Shown: in pieces, positions 26,987 through 36,090 of the stretch
How positions within the stretch are numbered: position 1 is the stretch's first letter
Layout of the letters: each line of letters starts with the position of its first letter
Assembly (NCBI RefSeq): GCF_902779965.1
Contig: NZ_CACZDK010000008.1
Location: forward strand, 62,001-126,000
DNA from: Fibrobacter succinogenes
Lineage (GTDB): Bacteria; Fibrobacterota; Fibrobacteria; Fibrobacterales; Fibrobacteraceae
DNA length: 64,000 nt
Direction: 5' to 3'
Translations under genes and position numbers: made by a program
Notes under the pieces: generated by a model
What the model saw: the letters and a program-made list of their open reading frames with translations, nothing else
Told to the model about the DNA's origin: nothing
Databases searched by the model: none

Positions 26987-27094
26987 CTATTTCTTCTTAA
27001 ACACCTTGTAGAAACAGAATGCGCAAAGGCCTGTGATGGCACCCCAAGCGCAAATCATGAATACGAGTCCACCTATTGTAAATTCTGCGTTCAT
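26987..27094 (-). CDS. MetS-like small subunit of NSS transporter
   Basis: This 35-residue open frame encodes a single membrane helix (MNAEFTIGGLVFMICAWG, then AITGLCAFCFYKVFKKK) with a basic tail. Such tiny proteins, typified by MetS of the corynebacterial MetPS methionine/alanine importer, accompany NSS-family transporters and are needed for their activity. AAGGAGG lies in the last codons of the preceding transporter gene and the ATG is one base after its TAA, so translation should be coupled. The residue pattern (short N-terminus, one helix with a WG pair, Lys-rich end) fits the family; no other reading explains the ribosome site. Confidence 0.8.
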   Translation of the reverse strand: MNAEFTIGGLVFMICAWGAITGLCAFCFYKVFKKK

Positions 27095-27095
27095 T

Positions 27096-28787
27096 TTAAG
27101 CCTCCTTATCCATGTTTTCGTCGGAGTTTCCGATTTCTACTTTTTTAATCTTCTTGCTGCGGCCTTTTTCTGCAGGGCCTCCCTTGCGCCAAGCGTATGC
27201 AATGGCCAAGTTCAAGAGCAAGAACAGGACGAATAGGAATCCGCGGAATGCCCAAGTAAATCCGATTTTCGAGAACGTATGTCCGAGAAGTTGAACGGTG
27301 TCGTTCGGGTTTACGTTGCTGAGCGTGATGAACGGGAGACCGTCTGTTGCGGTGAACGAAACCAGAAGCACGATCAAGTAAATCGGGCAGACATACATGA
27401 TAATCGGACGGAGAAATCTCGGGAGTTTGAGAAGTGAGCCGTCGTTCATGGTGGCAAATGCTTCGTTTTCACCCGGTTCAACCACAACTTCGGCGGGGAG
27501 GTCTCCATTTGCTTGGGCTTCCTTGGCCTTGCGGCGCCCGAGCACAAAGCTGAATAGAATAGCCTGGATCATGCCCACGAACACGATAAGGTACGTACCG
27601 CCCCAGAAGTCGAGCTCGTCCACCGTTCCTGCGGCAAGGCCGAAAATAGCGGTGAGGCTTCCGATAAAGGTAATCGTGCTGATTGTCGTGACTGATTTTT
27701 TACGCGTAAATTTGAGGTCGTCTTCGCAGAAACTGATTAGCGGCTGGATGATGGAAATGGCGCTTGTGATGCCTGCAAAGAAGAGCATGGTGAACCAAAC
27801 GGTCTGGAGAACACCGCCGAACGGGAGCGTTCCGAAAACGTAAGGCATTGTCTGGAATCCAAGACCGAACGTGCCGAGCTTCGCACATTCTTCGATGTTG
27901 GCGCCTGCGATAAGCACTGCCATCGGTATAACGACTGTGCCGCCGATAATCACTTCGGCAAAACCGTTCGTGGCGCTAGCCGTAAGCGAAGAAAGCACGA
28001 GGTCTTCCTTGGGCTTGAGGTAACTGGCGTAGCAGAAGATAATGGCCATGCCAAGGCTCATCGTAAAGAACACCTGTCCTGCGGCTGCCATCCAAACCTT
28101 CGGGCTTGCAAGTTCCGAGAAATCCGGATTCCACATGAATGCGAGACCCTTGCCGATACCCGGAAGCGTAAGCACACGCGCCACGAGCACGAGGCCCAAA
28201 ATCAAGAGGATCGGCATGCAAATCTTGTTCGCGCGTTCAATGCCCTTGCGCACACCGAACGAAAGCACCACCATGTTTGCGGCAAATGTAATGATGAAGA
28301 AGATGATAGCGACCGGAATGCCGCCAACGCAAGTTTTCAGCATGATGTAGTTGCCGAAAAATTCTGTCATCTTTTCGGGCCCCTGTGCGACTACTTCCAT
28401 CAACGTGCCCGTTGCGGAGTAGAACGCGAACGCCAAAATCCACGACTGGATGAACCCGTAATAGAAAATGATGAAAATCGGGGGGAGGAGCCCAAGCGAA
28501 CCCAGGTATTTCGCCCACTTTTTCTTTTTCTGGAAAATGATGTGGTAGGTGCTAGGCGATGTACCGTAATTGTGGTAGCCTGCGTAACGCCCTAGCGTCC
28601 ATTCGATCCATGCCAACGGAATCCCGAGGAACACGAATGCGATGAGGTAGGGGATGATAAATGCGCCGCCGCCATTTGTTGCAGCTTGCACAGGGAATCG
28701 AAGAAAATTGCCAAGGCCGACTGCAGAACCTGCTACAGCGAGAATCACGCCAAGTTTGGAACCCCAGTTTTCACGATTGTTTGCCAT
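27096..28787 (-). CDS. Neurotransmitter:sodium symporter (NSS) family transporter
   Basis: This sodium-coupled amino-acid importer has a LeuT-type fold. The N-terminus carries the Na+/substrate motif SKLGVILAVAGSAVGLGN...FP, followed by GGGAFIIPYL and a total of about 12 hydrophobic segments across 563 residues. The long C-terminal region includes a soluble loop near residues 440-470 (GDLPAEVVVEPGENEAF) and a Lys-rich cytoplasmic tail. The substrate is not readable from sequence; the MetS-like partner gene immediately downstream suggests methionine and/or alanine. It is transcribed as a two-gene unit ending at the 26903 terminator. Confidence 0.9.
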   Translation of the reverse strand: MANNRENWGSKLGVILAVAGSAVGLGNFLRFPVQAATNGGGAFIIPYLIAFVFLGIPLAWIEWTLGRYAGYHNYGTSPSTYHIIFQKKKKWAKYLGSLGLLPPIFIIFYYGFIQSWILAFAFYSATGTLMEVVAQGPEKMTEFFGNYIMLKTCVGGIPVAIIFFIITFAANMVVLSFGVRKGIERANKICMPILLILGLVLVARVLTLPGIGKGLAFMWNPDFSELASPKVWMAAAGQVFFTMSLGMAIIFCYASYLKPKEDLVLSSLTASATNGFAEVIIGGTVVIPMAVLIAGANIEECAKLGTFGLGFQTMPYVFGTLPFGGVLQTVWFTMLFFAGITSAISIIQPLISFCEDDLKFTRKKSVTTISTITFIGSLTAIFGLAAGTVDELDFWGGTYLIVFVGMIQAILFSFVLGRRKAKEAQANGDLPAEVVVEPGENEAFATMNDGSLLKLPRFLRPIIMYVCPIYLIVLLVSFTATDGLPFITLSNVNPNDTVQLLGHTFSKIGFTWAFRGFLFVLFLLLNLAIAYAWRKGGPAEKGRSKKIKKVEIGNSDENMDKEA

Positions 28788-28811
28788 GTTTCTGTTCCTA
28801 AAAAAATAGTG

Positions 28812-28836
28812 AGCCGAAACTCAGTGAGTATCGGCT
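28812..28836 (-). terminator. Terminator of the diguanylate cyclase gene
   Basis: Stem AGCCGA / TCGGCT with an inner palindrome ACTCAGTGAGT. On the minus strand a run of seven T follows after a few bases. Confidence 0.65.
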
Positions 28837-28878
28837 ATAATTTAGCTATTCCTTAAAATATGGCAACTTCGAAATATG

Positions 28879-30288
28879 TTACGAAGGGGCTTGGGCTTTT
28901 TTCAGGCCCTTGATTTCCATTTTCTTTTGGTACATACTTTCGTCTGCACGCTTGAAAACGTCTTCCAGGCTGTCACCGGGCTTGTATTCCGACATGCCGT
29001 AAGCAACGGAGTATCGTTCCCAAGGATCGCGCGAGGTATTGTTCTTTGTCTTTTGGAATTCGGCATCCAATGTTTTTAGTAGCCTCGTTCTGTTTTTGTA
29101 ATTGCTGTTTTGTAGCAAGACCACAAATTCGTCACCACCGATTCTATAAACCAGGGATTGTTTATAGATATTGCAGAAAAGGTGACATGCACCGCAGATG
29201 TATTTGTCGCCGCAGTCGTGACCATAGTTGTCGTTCACCTCTTTAAGGTTGTTGACGTCAATCATCAAGAGGGCGAATGTAGCGGCGCCTTTGGTCTCGA
29301 TTTCTTCTTGCAAGGAGTCCTTCATCTTGTCATAGGCGACTTTGCTGTTGACATGGGTTAAAGGATCCTTGAACGCAAGCTCCGTCATATCTTGGGCCTG
29401 TTCCTGTGCCGAACGCGCCTTTTCTTCAGCTGTTAAAATTCCCTGAACATAATTACGCATGTCTTCGGACATTTGAGAAATGGCGTTTGCAAGGGATTCG
29501 ACTTCGTTATTCGTATGGATATCGGGATCGTCAAAGATGAGTTCGTCAGGAGTCTTTTTATCTCGGCTCTTTTCTGCAAAATGTCGGGCGCTCTTTTCTA
29601 GCGCAAGGATGGGGCCTGTTACGTTATGGCGTAGCCAAATAAGCAATACGAGCCCGAATAGAACACCCAAGCACAGTGTTAAGAGAACGTTATAGACAAC
29701 ATAGTGGTTGACTGTCTTGTGCAGTTCTTCAATGGAAATGTCGGCGCAAAGGACTCCGAAGTGAACTCCAACTGAATTGACGTAAGGTTTACATGCAGTG
29801 TAGGCTGCTCCGTAATCGGAGGTTTCTTCAAAGAATGAAGTTTTTTCTTCTTTAATGGCTTTGGTAAATTTTAGAATTTCAGAAGGTGGGTAAGCGTCTG
29901 TAGGTTCTAGGAGCTGCATGTCTTCTTCGCCGCGGGCGCGCTCTTCTCTATTGGTGGCGGAGCAAATATTATATACGGAATCGCTACGCGTGAAAAGTGA
30001 GTATAAGTAGAAGAGTTCGAAATCATCGACCATGCCGTTGAGCAATGTTTGGAGCTTGTCGTATTTTTCGCTTTTTTTACCAGTGAGCGTGCATTGGTAA
30101 AGATCGTCCATGTCGATTTGGTTCGAAATGTAAGTTAGAATATTTTCCAACTTGTTGTCGTATCGCTTGTAGAGTGACCTGGAGTAGGTTATGTAAGACT
30201 GGATTGAAAGCATGAAGCACAAGAATGCCACGAATACTGCGCTTCCGACAATGAGACTTTTATGGATTGGTTTCTTGCGTTTTGCCAT
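28879..30288 (-). CDS. Membrane-bound diguanylate cyclase with extracytoplasmic sensor
   Basis: This enzyme would make cyclic di-GMP from two GTP. Topology: membrane helix about 17-37, a periplasmic sensor region about 40-190 resembling Cache-type domains, a second helix about 197-217, a HAMP-like linker, a short coiled coil (EEKARSAQEQAQDM), then a GGDEF domain with DPLTHVNSKVAYDKM, LMIDVNNLKEVNDNYGHDCGD and intact GGDEF near 382-386. The inhibitory RxxD site is absent: YKQS occupies the aligned position, so product inhibition by that route is unlikely. No EAL domain is present. The ligand is unknown. Confidence 0.9.
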   Translation of the reverse strand: MAKRKKPIHKSLIVGSAVFVAFLCFMLSIQSYITYSRSLYKRYDNKLENILTYISNQIDMDDLYQCTLTGKKSEKYDKLQTLLNGMVDDFELFYLYSLFTRSDSVYNICSATNREERARGEEDMQLLEPTDAYPPSEILKFTKAIKEEKTSFFEETSDYGAAYTACKPYVNSVGVHFGVLCADISIEELHKTVNHYVVYNVLLTLCLGVLFGLVLLIWLRHNVTGPILALEKSARHFAEKSRDKKTPDELIFDDPDIHTNNEVESLANAISQMSEDMRNYVQGILTAEEKARSAQEQAQDMTELAFKDPLTHVNSKVAYDKMKDSLQEEIETKGAATFALLMIDVNNLKEVNDNYGHDCGDKYICGACHLFCNIYKQSLVYRIGGDEFVVLLQNSNYKNRTRLLKTLDAEFQKTKNNTSRDPWERYSVAYGMSEYKPGDSLEDVFKRADESMYQKKMEIKGLKKAQAPS

Positions 30289-30346
30289 ACACTGCTCCTT
30301 AACATTAGATTTAATATAGCCCTTTTGGGGGAAAAATGCAAAAGAA

Positions 30347-30368
30347 AGTCCTCACAAGTGTGAGGACT
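30347..30368. terminator. Terminator of the aconitase gene
   Basis: Perfect stem AGTCCTCAC / GTGAGGACT with loop AAGT, 34 bp beyond the aconitase stop, with T-rich sequence on both strands. Confidence 0.85.
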
Positions 30369-30401
30369 TTTACAGATTCGGGTGTTCTGTAGAAGACGCG
30401 A

Positions 30402-32675
30402 TTACTTGTTGTTCGCGCGGATCAAGTTCAGCGCAGAACCGGCCTTGAACCAAGCCCATTGCTGTTCGTTGTAGGTGTGGCTTAAGGCGATGTTATCGAC
30501 GGAGCCATCCTTGTGGTGGGCAACGAGAGTGAATTCGGAACCCGGAGCGAACTGGGTGAGGCCTGTGATATCGAACACGTCTTGTTCCTGAATCTTGTCG
30601 TAGTCAGCGGCGTTCTTGAAGGTCAGGGCGAGCATGCCCTGCTTCTTGAGGTTCGTTTCGTGGATACGGGCGAAGCTCTTTACGATCACGGCCTTCACGC
30701 CGAGGAAGCGCGGTTCCATGGCAGCGTGTTCGCGGCTGGAGCCTTCACCGTAGTTTTCGTCACCGATGACGATGGAGCCCGTGCCCTTGGCCTTGTAAAT
30801 CTTCGCAAGTTCAGGGACTTCCTTGTAGCTACCGCACTGGCAGAGGACCTTGTTCGTTTCGCCGTTGAAAGCGTTCACGGCGCCGATGAGCATGTTGTTC
30901 GAAATGTTTTCTAGGTGACCGCGGTAGTTGAGCCACGGGCCGGCCATGGAGATGTGGTCGGTGGTGCACTTGCCCTTGGCCTTGATGAGGAGCGGGGCGC
31001 CAGCGATGTCCTTGCCGTCCCAAGCCGCGAACGGAGCGAGAGCCTGCAAGCGCTTGCTTTCCGGGTTGATGGAAACGGTGATGTTGGAACCGTCAGCAGC
31101 CGGAGCCTGGTAGCCGGCGTCCTTCACGTCGAAGCCCTTCGGCGGGAGTTCGCACTGTTCCGGCGGATCTAATTTTACGGCCTCGCCGACCTTATTCACG
31201 AGGGTGTCGGTCATCGGGTTGAAGCGGATGTCGCCGCTGAGAGCTGCAATCACGGCCATGAGCGGGGAGGCAACGAATGCGTGCGTGTTCGGGTTGCCGT
31301 CGGCGCGCTTCGCGAAGTTGCGGTTAAAGCTGTGGACGATGGTGTTGAGTTCCTTCTTGTCGGCTCCGGCACGGTCCCAGCGGCCAATGCAAGGACCGCA
31401 AGCGTTTGTCATGATCGTTGCACCGAACTGCTTGAACAAATCGATGAGGCCATCGCGTTCAGCAGTGTAGCGAACTTGTTCGGAACCCGGGTTGATGAGA
31501 AGCGGGCACTTCGGGGTAAGACCCTTGGCGAGAGCCTGCTTAATCATGTTAGCGGCCATGTAGAGGTCTTCGTAGCTGGAGTTCGTGCAAGAACCGATGA
31601 GGGCGGCGCTTACGACCGGCGTAGATTCCGGCTTCGTTTCGGTAGCCTTGAGGGATTCTGCCATGTCGGTCACGGCGAATGCACGGTCCGGGCTGAACGG
31701 GCCGTTGTAATGCGGGATGAGCGTGTTGAGATCGATTTCCACAACGCGGTCAAAATACTTTTCCGGGTCGGCTTCAACTTCCGGGTCGGCCTTGAGGTCG
31801 GCGGCAATCTTGTCGGCGGCGTCAGCGACGTCAGCACGGCCTGTTGCGCGGAGGTAACGGCTCATGGAATCGTCGTAGCTGAAGGTGGAGCAGGTAGCGC
31901 CCACTTCGGCACCCATGTTGGCAATCGTTGCCTTGCCTGTTGCGGAGAGGCTACGAGCGCCTTCGCCAAAGTATTCAATAATAGCGTTCGTGCCACCCTT
32001 AACAGTGAGGATGCCTGCGAGCTTGAGGATAATGTCCTTGGCGGTAGCGAAGCCCTGGAGCTTGCCGGTGAGCTTCACGCCGATCATCTTCGGGTACTTG
32101 AGTTCCCACGGGAGGCCGACCATGGCGTCCACTGCGTCTGCACCGCCCACGCCAATCGCGAGCATGCCGAGACCGCCAGCGTTCACGGTGTGGGAGTCGG
32201 TACCAATCATCATTCCGCCCGGGAAGGCGTAGTTTTCGAGCACCACCTGGTGGATGATGCCTGCACCCGGGAGCCAGCAGTCAATGCCGTACTTGGCGGA
32301 GACGGACTGCAAGAAGTCGTACACTTCCTTGCTTTCTTCCTTGGCGCGCGGGAGGTCCTTTTCGACACCTTCGCGGGCGATAATCAAGTGGTCGCAGTGC
32401 ACGGAACTCGGCACAGCCACGCGGGACTTGCCTGCAGTCGTGAACTGGAGGAGGGCCATCTGGGCGGTTGCGTCTTGCATGGCAACGCGGTCCGGGTGGA
32501 ATTCGGCAAAATCAGCGCCGCGCTTGTAGGTTCTGTTTTCTGCGCCATCGATCAGGTGGCTGTAGAGAATCTTCTCGGCGAGAGTGAGCGGGCGGCCAAG
32601 CTGCTTGCGGGCAACAGCGACTCGTGCAGGAATGCGAGCGTATGTGGCCTGGATCATGTCGAAATTAAAAAGCAT
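30402..32675 (-). CDS. acn: Aconitate hydratase (mitochondrial-type)
   Basis: This TCA-cycle enzyme interconverts citrate and isocitrate through a [4Fe-4S] cluster. The cluster ligands are visible: Cys in [12 protein letters not shown] near 359, and the pair in NACGPCIG near 422-425. Substrate-site blocks include [31 protein letters not shown] and [17 protein letters not shown] near the C-terminus, the swivelling domain 4. Its 757 residues match the mitochondrial-type aconitase rather than the roughly 890-residue AcnA or AcnB. A 506-codon open frame on the opposite strand is a codon-usage shadow. It is monocistronic, with a terminator at 30347. Confidence 0.96.
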   Translation of the reverse strand: MLFNFDMIQATYARIPARVAVARKQLGRPLTLAEKILYSHLIDGAENRTYKRGADFAEFHPDRVAMQDATAQMALLQFTTAGKSRVAVPSSVHCDHLIIAREGVEKDLPRAKEESKEVYDFLQSVSAKYGIDCWLPGAGIIHQVVLENYAFPGGMMIGTDSHTVNAGGLGMLAIGVGGADAVDAMVGLPWELKYPKMIGVKLTGKLQGFATAKDIILKLAGILTVKGGTNAIIEYFGEGARSLSATGKATIANMGAEVGATCSTFSYDDSMSRYLRATGRADVADAADKIAADLKADPEVEADPEKYFDRVVEIDLNTLIPHYNGPFSPDRAFAVTDMAESLKATETKPESTPVVSAALIGSCTNSSYEDLYMAANMIKQALAKGLTPKCPLLINPGSEQVRYTAERDGLIDLFKQFGATIMTNACGPCIGRWDRAGADKKELNTIVHSFNRNFAKRADGNPNTHAFVASPLMAVIAALSGDIRFNPMTDTLVNKVGEAVKLDPPEQCELPPKGFDVKDAGYQAPAADGSNITVSINPESKRLQALAPFAAWDGKDIAGAPLLIKAKGKCTTDHISMAGPWLNYRGHLENISNNMLIGAVNAFNGETNKVLCQCGSYKEVPELAKIYKAKGTGSIVIGDENYGEGSSREHAAMEPRFLGVKAVIVKSFARIHETNLKKQGMLALTFKNAADYDKIQEQDVFDITGLTQFAPGSEFTLVAHHKDGSVDNIALSHTYNEQQWAWFKAGSALNLIRANNK

Positions 32676-32783
32676 AGTTACCTCATGAATTTTTCGAGCG
32701 TAAAGATAGAAATTTTAAAGGCGTGGAAAAGGGAGAAATTAAGCGTATTTGGGGATATGTTGTGGTTCAAAATGCATAAAAAA

Positions 32784-32806
32784 AGAGGTCTGACGAAGTG
32801 ACCTCT
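32784..32806 (-). terminator. Terminator after the lipoprotein gene
   Basis: Stem AGAGGTC / GACCTCT. On the minus strand the hairpin is followed by a run of seven T. It lies 54 bp beyond the stop at 32860. Confidence 0.8.
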
Positions 32807-32859
32807 AGAAAGTGTAAAGGCGGGGCTTGCAAATGTAATATGCAAACAGGAAATGTAAT

Positions 32860-34176
32860 TTAAGGGATTGTTTTTGTTTGCAAATCTCCGCCGCACGGGT
32901 ATTGCTTGAGCCATTCAATAATTTGCTCTTTGGAGTGCTTTTCGAAACACACATTTGCATTTTTTTTCGGCTCATCTAATATAAATGTAAGGGGTATGCC
33001 AAAGGCTGTTCCAACACCCACTCCGATTGCAATGCCGCCGAAGAAACTGCCTGTGAGTGGCCCTCCGATTAAGGAGGCTACAATGCCTTCTGTAATGGCT
33101 GGAGCAATTTGACTATCTCGTTCGGATTTTTGACAATAATCCAAGGAATCTGCGGATACTTGATAAACAATGTTTCCGTAATCTTGCATTAACCATACTG
33201 CATTGGCTTTTGAGTCATAACAAATTCCTGTGGTTGTTACAGCTGTTACTGAATCTCTTGGAGTGTATGTTTCGGATAGCGTTTGTGACTTGTTGAATAG
33301 TTTAAACCATTGGCGACTTATTGAATGAAGAGAGTCTGTTCTTGTCGAAAAAAGGGAATCGTTGTCTTCTATTTTTCGGGTTCTTTTGTTTATGAATGCT
33401 GTTTTTAAATTATTTGTTTTTTTAAGGTTGTTTTTGGCAGCTTTTCTCATTCCGTCATTTCCTGCGAATGGAATCATTGGTGTTGTTGTCCAAAAGTTAA
33501 GAGTCAGTGTGTAACGATTTTTTTCTTCGGTTATGTCTCTTCCATATCGAGCTTCAAGAGCAATCTTGAGTTTGTCTTGTTTTAATTTTCGGGAAATGTA
33601 AAAACCGCCACCTATTTCTGTATAGAATTTAGGGTGCCTTTCAGAAGTATTGCAAAACATGGAGACCCCTTCACATGATTCATCATTTGTGTAATAAAAT
33701 TCACGACCATTTCTTGAAAAGTGCTCTGTAAAGCCAAGGGTCCACTTGTCGCTCAGTGGAATTTGTTCGATGGTCATGACTCCGCCAGAGAATTTTTTTC
33801 GAGTGTCTTCTGTAAAGAAGAATAAATTACTCCAACCGGTTATGCCCAAATATGGAGAAACAAAACCAGTTTGAAAAAACTGCGTTATGGTTTGCTGTCC
33901 CCATCCAATTGTAAAGTTGTCGCTATTTATATATCTTGCAAAATTGAAATCACCCCACCATTCGGCATAGCTGTAGTGACCGGAACTAGATTTTTCGTGC
34001 TTGCCGTTGTCTAAATCACCTGCGTAATATGTAAATGCTTGGTTCTGAACAACATTATTTTTGTTGTAACTATCCATGAATGGGCTAGCCGGAGGCGGAC
34101 GCATTACAGAACTGCAACTTGAAAATATAAATGCAGCACATGCTAATAGAATCCAATGTATATGTTTGTTGATCAT
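32860..34176 (-). CDS. Uncharacterised lipoprotein, likely envelope-associated
   Basis: Not recognised as a named family. It has a signal peptide with lipobox FSSC (Cys21). Residues about 45-260 alternate aromatic and polar residues (for example YAEWWGDFNFARYINSDNFTIGWGQQ and YTLTLNFWTT) in the manner of beta-rich surface or barrel proteins. A helical Lys/Asn-rich stretch (265-300) and a small Gly-rich hydrophobic region near 370-410 (SLIGGPLTGSFFGGIAIGVG) follow. The start overlaps the stop of the upstream gene by 4 bp, so the two are translationally coupled. AT content is higher than in flanking genes. Probably lineage-specific. Confidence 0.7.
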   Translation of the reverse strand: MINKHIHWILLACAAFIFSSCSSVMRPPPASPFMDSYNKNNVVQNQAFTYYAGDLDNGKHEKSSSGHYSYAEWWGDFNFARYINSDNFTIGWGQQTITQFFQTGFVSPYLGITGWSNLFFFTEDTRKKFSGGVMTIEQIPLSDKWTLGFTEHFSRNGREFYYTNDESCEGVSMFCNTSERHPKFYTEIGGGFYISRKLKQDKLKIALEARYGRDITEEKNRYTLTLNFWTTTPMIPFAGNDGMRKAAKNNLKKTNNLKTAFINKRTRKIEDNDSLFSTRTDSLHSISRQWFKLFNKSQTLSETYTPRDSVTAVTTTGICYDSKANAVWLMQDYGNIVYQVSADSLDYCQKSERDSQIAPAITEGIVASLIGGPLTGSFFGGIAIGVGVGTAFGIPLTFILDEPKKNANVCFEKHSKEQIIEWLKQYPCGGDLQTKTIP

Positions 34177-35006
34177 AAAAGAATGCTAAGAGAAAAATTG
34201 CTGAAATAAAATGGATGAGCCTTTGTTGGAATTCCAAATTCAATAGATATTAAGTACCCCCAATGATTGGCTCGGTTGGATTCTTTTAATAAAGGAAGAT
34301 TTGTGTAGTTTACAAAGTCTATTCCGTAATAAAAAATCCAATCGTTGACGTGATAGCCTTCTCTAAAATTGGGGTTGATTTTCTTTCCGGTGTAGGAATT
34401 ATAAGATGTGTAAACCTCTCGCCCTGCGCTTATGATATGGAGATTTCTTAAACCTCCGTGAATGCCAAAGCCTAATCCGTGGTTGTTCATAAATTTTATG
34501 GTGCCGCCGCCAACGTTGAATGTTCCTGTGGCCTTTGTAGTACTAATTGAAGTTTTAAAGCGATTGTTAGCATCTTCTCCAAAATTATGGCTTATCGTAA
34601 ATTCGTAAGAGGCTCCTATGTAAAATGGTCCAATCCACTGTACTACCATGGGGGATATGCCAGCATTGATCAAAAATCCGTAGTGTGTGTTTATAAAAAA
34701 GCCTCCGCCCCAAATATTACCCTTCCAATTTTCTGCTCCATCTAATTGTTGTGTTCTGGGCCAAATAAAATTGAATAAATTTACATCAAAGCGATTGCTC
34801 CATCCGTCTACTTTATCTTTGATGTCTTTGAAGCAAGAGTCACATCCGCCGTTAACAACGCTAAATGTAATTGCTCTTGTTGTTCTGGGAATAATTTGTT
34901 TTGCAAGAATTGCCTGTGGCGTTAAACTTGGTGCTGCAGAGACTAATTCGTTTGCATATACCGAAGTAGAAATGAAAATTAATAGGATGACAAAAATTTT
35001 TTGCAT
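34173..35006 (-). CDS. Uncharacterised exported beta-rich protein (barrel-like)
   Basis: No family recognised. A cleavable signal peptide (MQKIFVILLIFISTSVYA-NE) is followed by about 260 residues dominated by aromatic/glycine strands (GGGFFINTHYGFLINAGIS, WIGPFYIGASYEFTISHNF, NHGLGFGIHGGLRN). The chain ends in hydrophobic FSNFSLSILL, a pattern seen in outer-membrane barrels. A CDSC motif near residue 55 could bind metal or form a disulfide. It is co-transcribed with the downstream lipoprotein through an ATGA overlap, suggesting that the two form an envelope complex. Confidence 0.65.
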   Translation of the reverse strand: MQKIFVILLIFISTSVYANELVSAAPSLTPQAILAKQIIPRTTRAITFSVVNGGCDSCFKDIKDKVDGWSNRFDVNLFNFIWPRTQQLDGAENWKGNIWGGGFFINTHYGFLINAGISPMVVQWIGPFYIGASYEFTISHNFGEDANNRFKTSISTTKATGTFNVGGGTIKFMNNHGLGFGIHGGLRNLHIISAGREVYTSYNSYTGKKINPNFREGYHVNDWIFYYGIDFVNYTNLPLLKESNRANHWGYLISIEFGIPTKAHPFYFSNFSLSILL

Positions 35007-35131
35007 AATGTTTAAGCCAAAGTCTAGTAAAAAAATAATTAGTTCTACTGTAAAGAACTGTAATTTGTGACAAAATACAGATTTCTGTATGATAAATGTT
35101 TTATAGTGAAGATGAAAGGATCGCGCAAAAA

Positions 35132-35156
35132 AAAAGAGGCCGTAAAGACCTCTTTT
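35132..35156 (-). terminator. Terminator after trpA
   Basis: Stem AAAAGAGG / CCTCTTTT. On the minus strand it is followed by a run of nine T. It lies 65 bp beyond the trpA stop. Confidence 0.85.
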
Positions 35157-35220
35157 GTGAAATGCTGAAAAAGCGCATTCCAGGATGCTCGTGGAATGTA
35201 CACGAAAATGCGCGCGGGCT

Positions 35221-35973
35221 TTAATTCCTCGTGAGTTCCTTTGCCTTTGCTTCGATTTCGGCGATGGCCTTTGCGCGGCCTTCGGCGGAATCTTCGTTGG
35301 CGAGGACGATGTTCACGAAAACGGAACCGGCGACAACTGCGTGGACATGCTTGCAGAGCACCTTGGACTGTTCGCCGTTGCGGATACCGAAACCGCCGAG
35401 CACCTTGGCGCCGTGCTTACCGACGGTGTCGAGGAAGTCGAGCGTTGCCTGGTCAATGGTGGTTTCGCTGCCGGTTGTACCTGCGCGGAGTGCGGCGTAG
35501 ATGTACTTGAAACCTGCAGAAGCCATCGTTTCGAGACGTTCCTTGGTCATGCTCGGAGCGGCAACCGGGATGTTTTCGAGGCCGTGCTTTTTGCAAGCGA
35601 CCGTGAGACCTTCGTCATGGTCAAACGGAAGGTCGGGAATGATGCAAGCAGAAACGCCTGCGTCCTTGCACATCTTGACGAAGTTTTCGACGCCCGGAGT
35701 AAAGGCGAGGGAGCCGTAAGTCATGATGTAAATCGGCGTTTCGGGGTGGCGTTCGTGAATCTGCTTCACGATGGCGAGGCCCTGCTTGGTGGAATAGCCT
35801 TTTTCGAGTGCGATGGTGGAGGCGGTCTGGATGGCCGGGCCGTCTGCGCTCGGGTCGCTGAAGGCAAGTTGGATTTCGAGGATGTTGGCGCCACCCTTCA
35901 CAAGGGCATCGGCGATGGCAACGGACGTTTCCGCATCAGGGAAACCCGCAATTAAGTGAGACATGAGGTTCAT
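35221..35973 (-). CDS. trpA: Tryptophan synthase alpha subunit (short N-terminus)
   Basis: TrpA cleaves indole-3-glycerol phosphate and channels indole to TrpB. Core blocks are LIAGFPD, GGANILEIQLAFSDPSADGPAIQ (with the catalytic Glu of LE.Q.AFSD and the Asp of ADGP), IPDLPFDHDEG, and the phosphate-binding GGFGIRNGEQ. The first helix of typical TrpA (about 20 residues before the first strand) is missing: the protein begins MNLMSHLIAGFPD. The open frame extends 29 codons further, but this is the GGAAGTAGGAAG repeat, so the ATG at 35973 (or 35964) is preferred. The ribosome site is weak. It forms the trpBA unit with the gene upstream. Confidence 0.92.
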   Translation of the reverse strand: MNLMSHLIAGFPDAETSVAIADALVKGGANILEIQLAFSDPSADGPAIQTASTIALEKGYSTKQGLAIVKQIHERHPETPIYIMTYGSLAFTPGVENFVKMCKDAGVSACIIPDLPFDHDEGLTVACKKHGLENIPVAAPSMTKERLETMASAGFKYIYAALRAGTTGSETTIDQATLDFLDTVGKHGAKVLGGFGIRNGEQSKVLCKHVHAVVAGSVFVNIVLANEDSAEGRAKAIAEIEAKAKELTRN

Positions 35974-36004
35974 AATAAATTCTCGCGGCTTTGCCGCTGT
36001 TAAA

Positions 36005-36090
36005 AGGTTTTTAGTAGGAGGTAGGAAGTTGGAAGTAGGAAGTGGAATACGGGACATCACTGTCTACCGTCTACTTCCTACTGTCTACTT
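36005..36090. repeat. CTACTTCCTACTG-type tandem repeat
   Basis: AGGAGGTAGGAAGTTGGAAG units are followed by CTACCGTCTACTTCC units of opposite sense, forming a loose inverted repeat in the trpB-trpA spacer. A related array is at 46074-46103. Confidence 0.65.

Noticed and set aside
31281-32801. 506-codon open frame opposite aconitase; similar long antisense frames opposite mutS, rapA, tolA and the encapsulin-desulfurase pair
   Set aside because: The sense genes have full family matches. The antisense frames have low-complexity, unmatched products and follow from codon bias.
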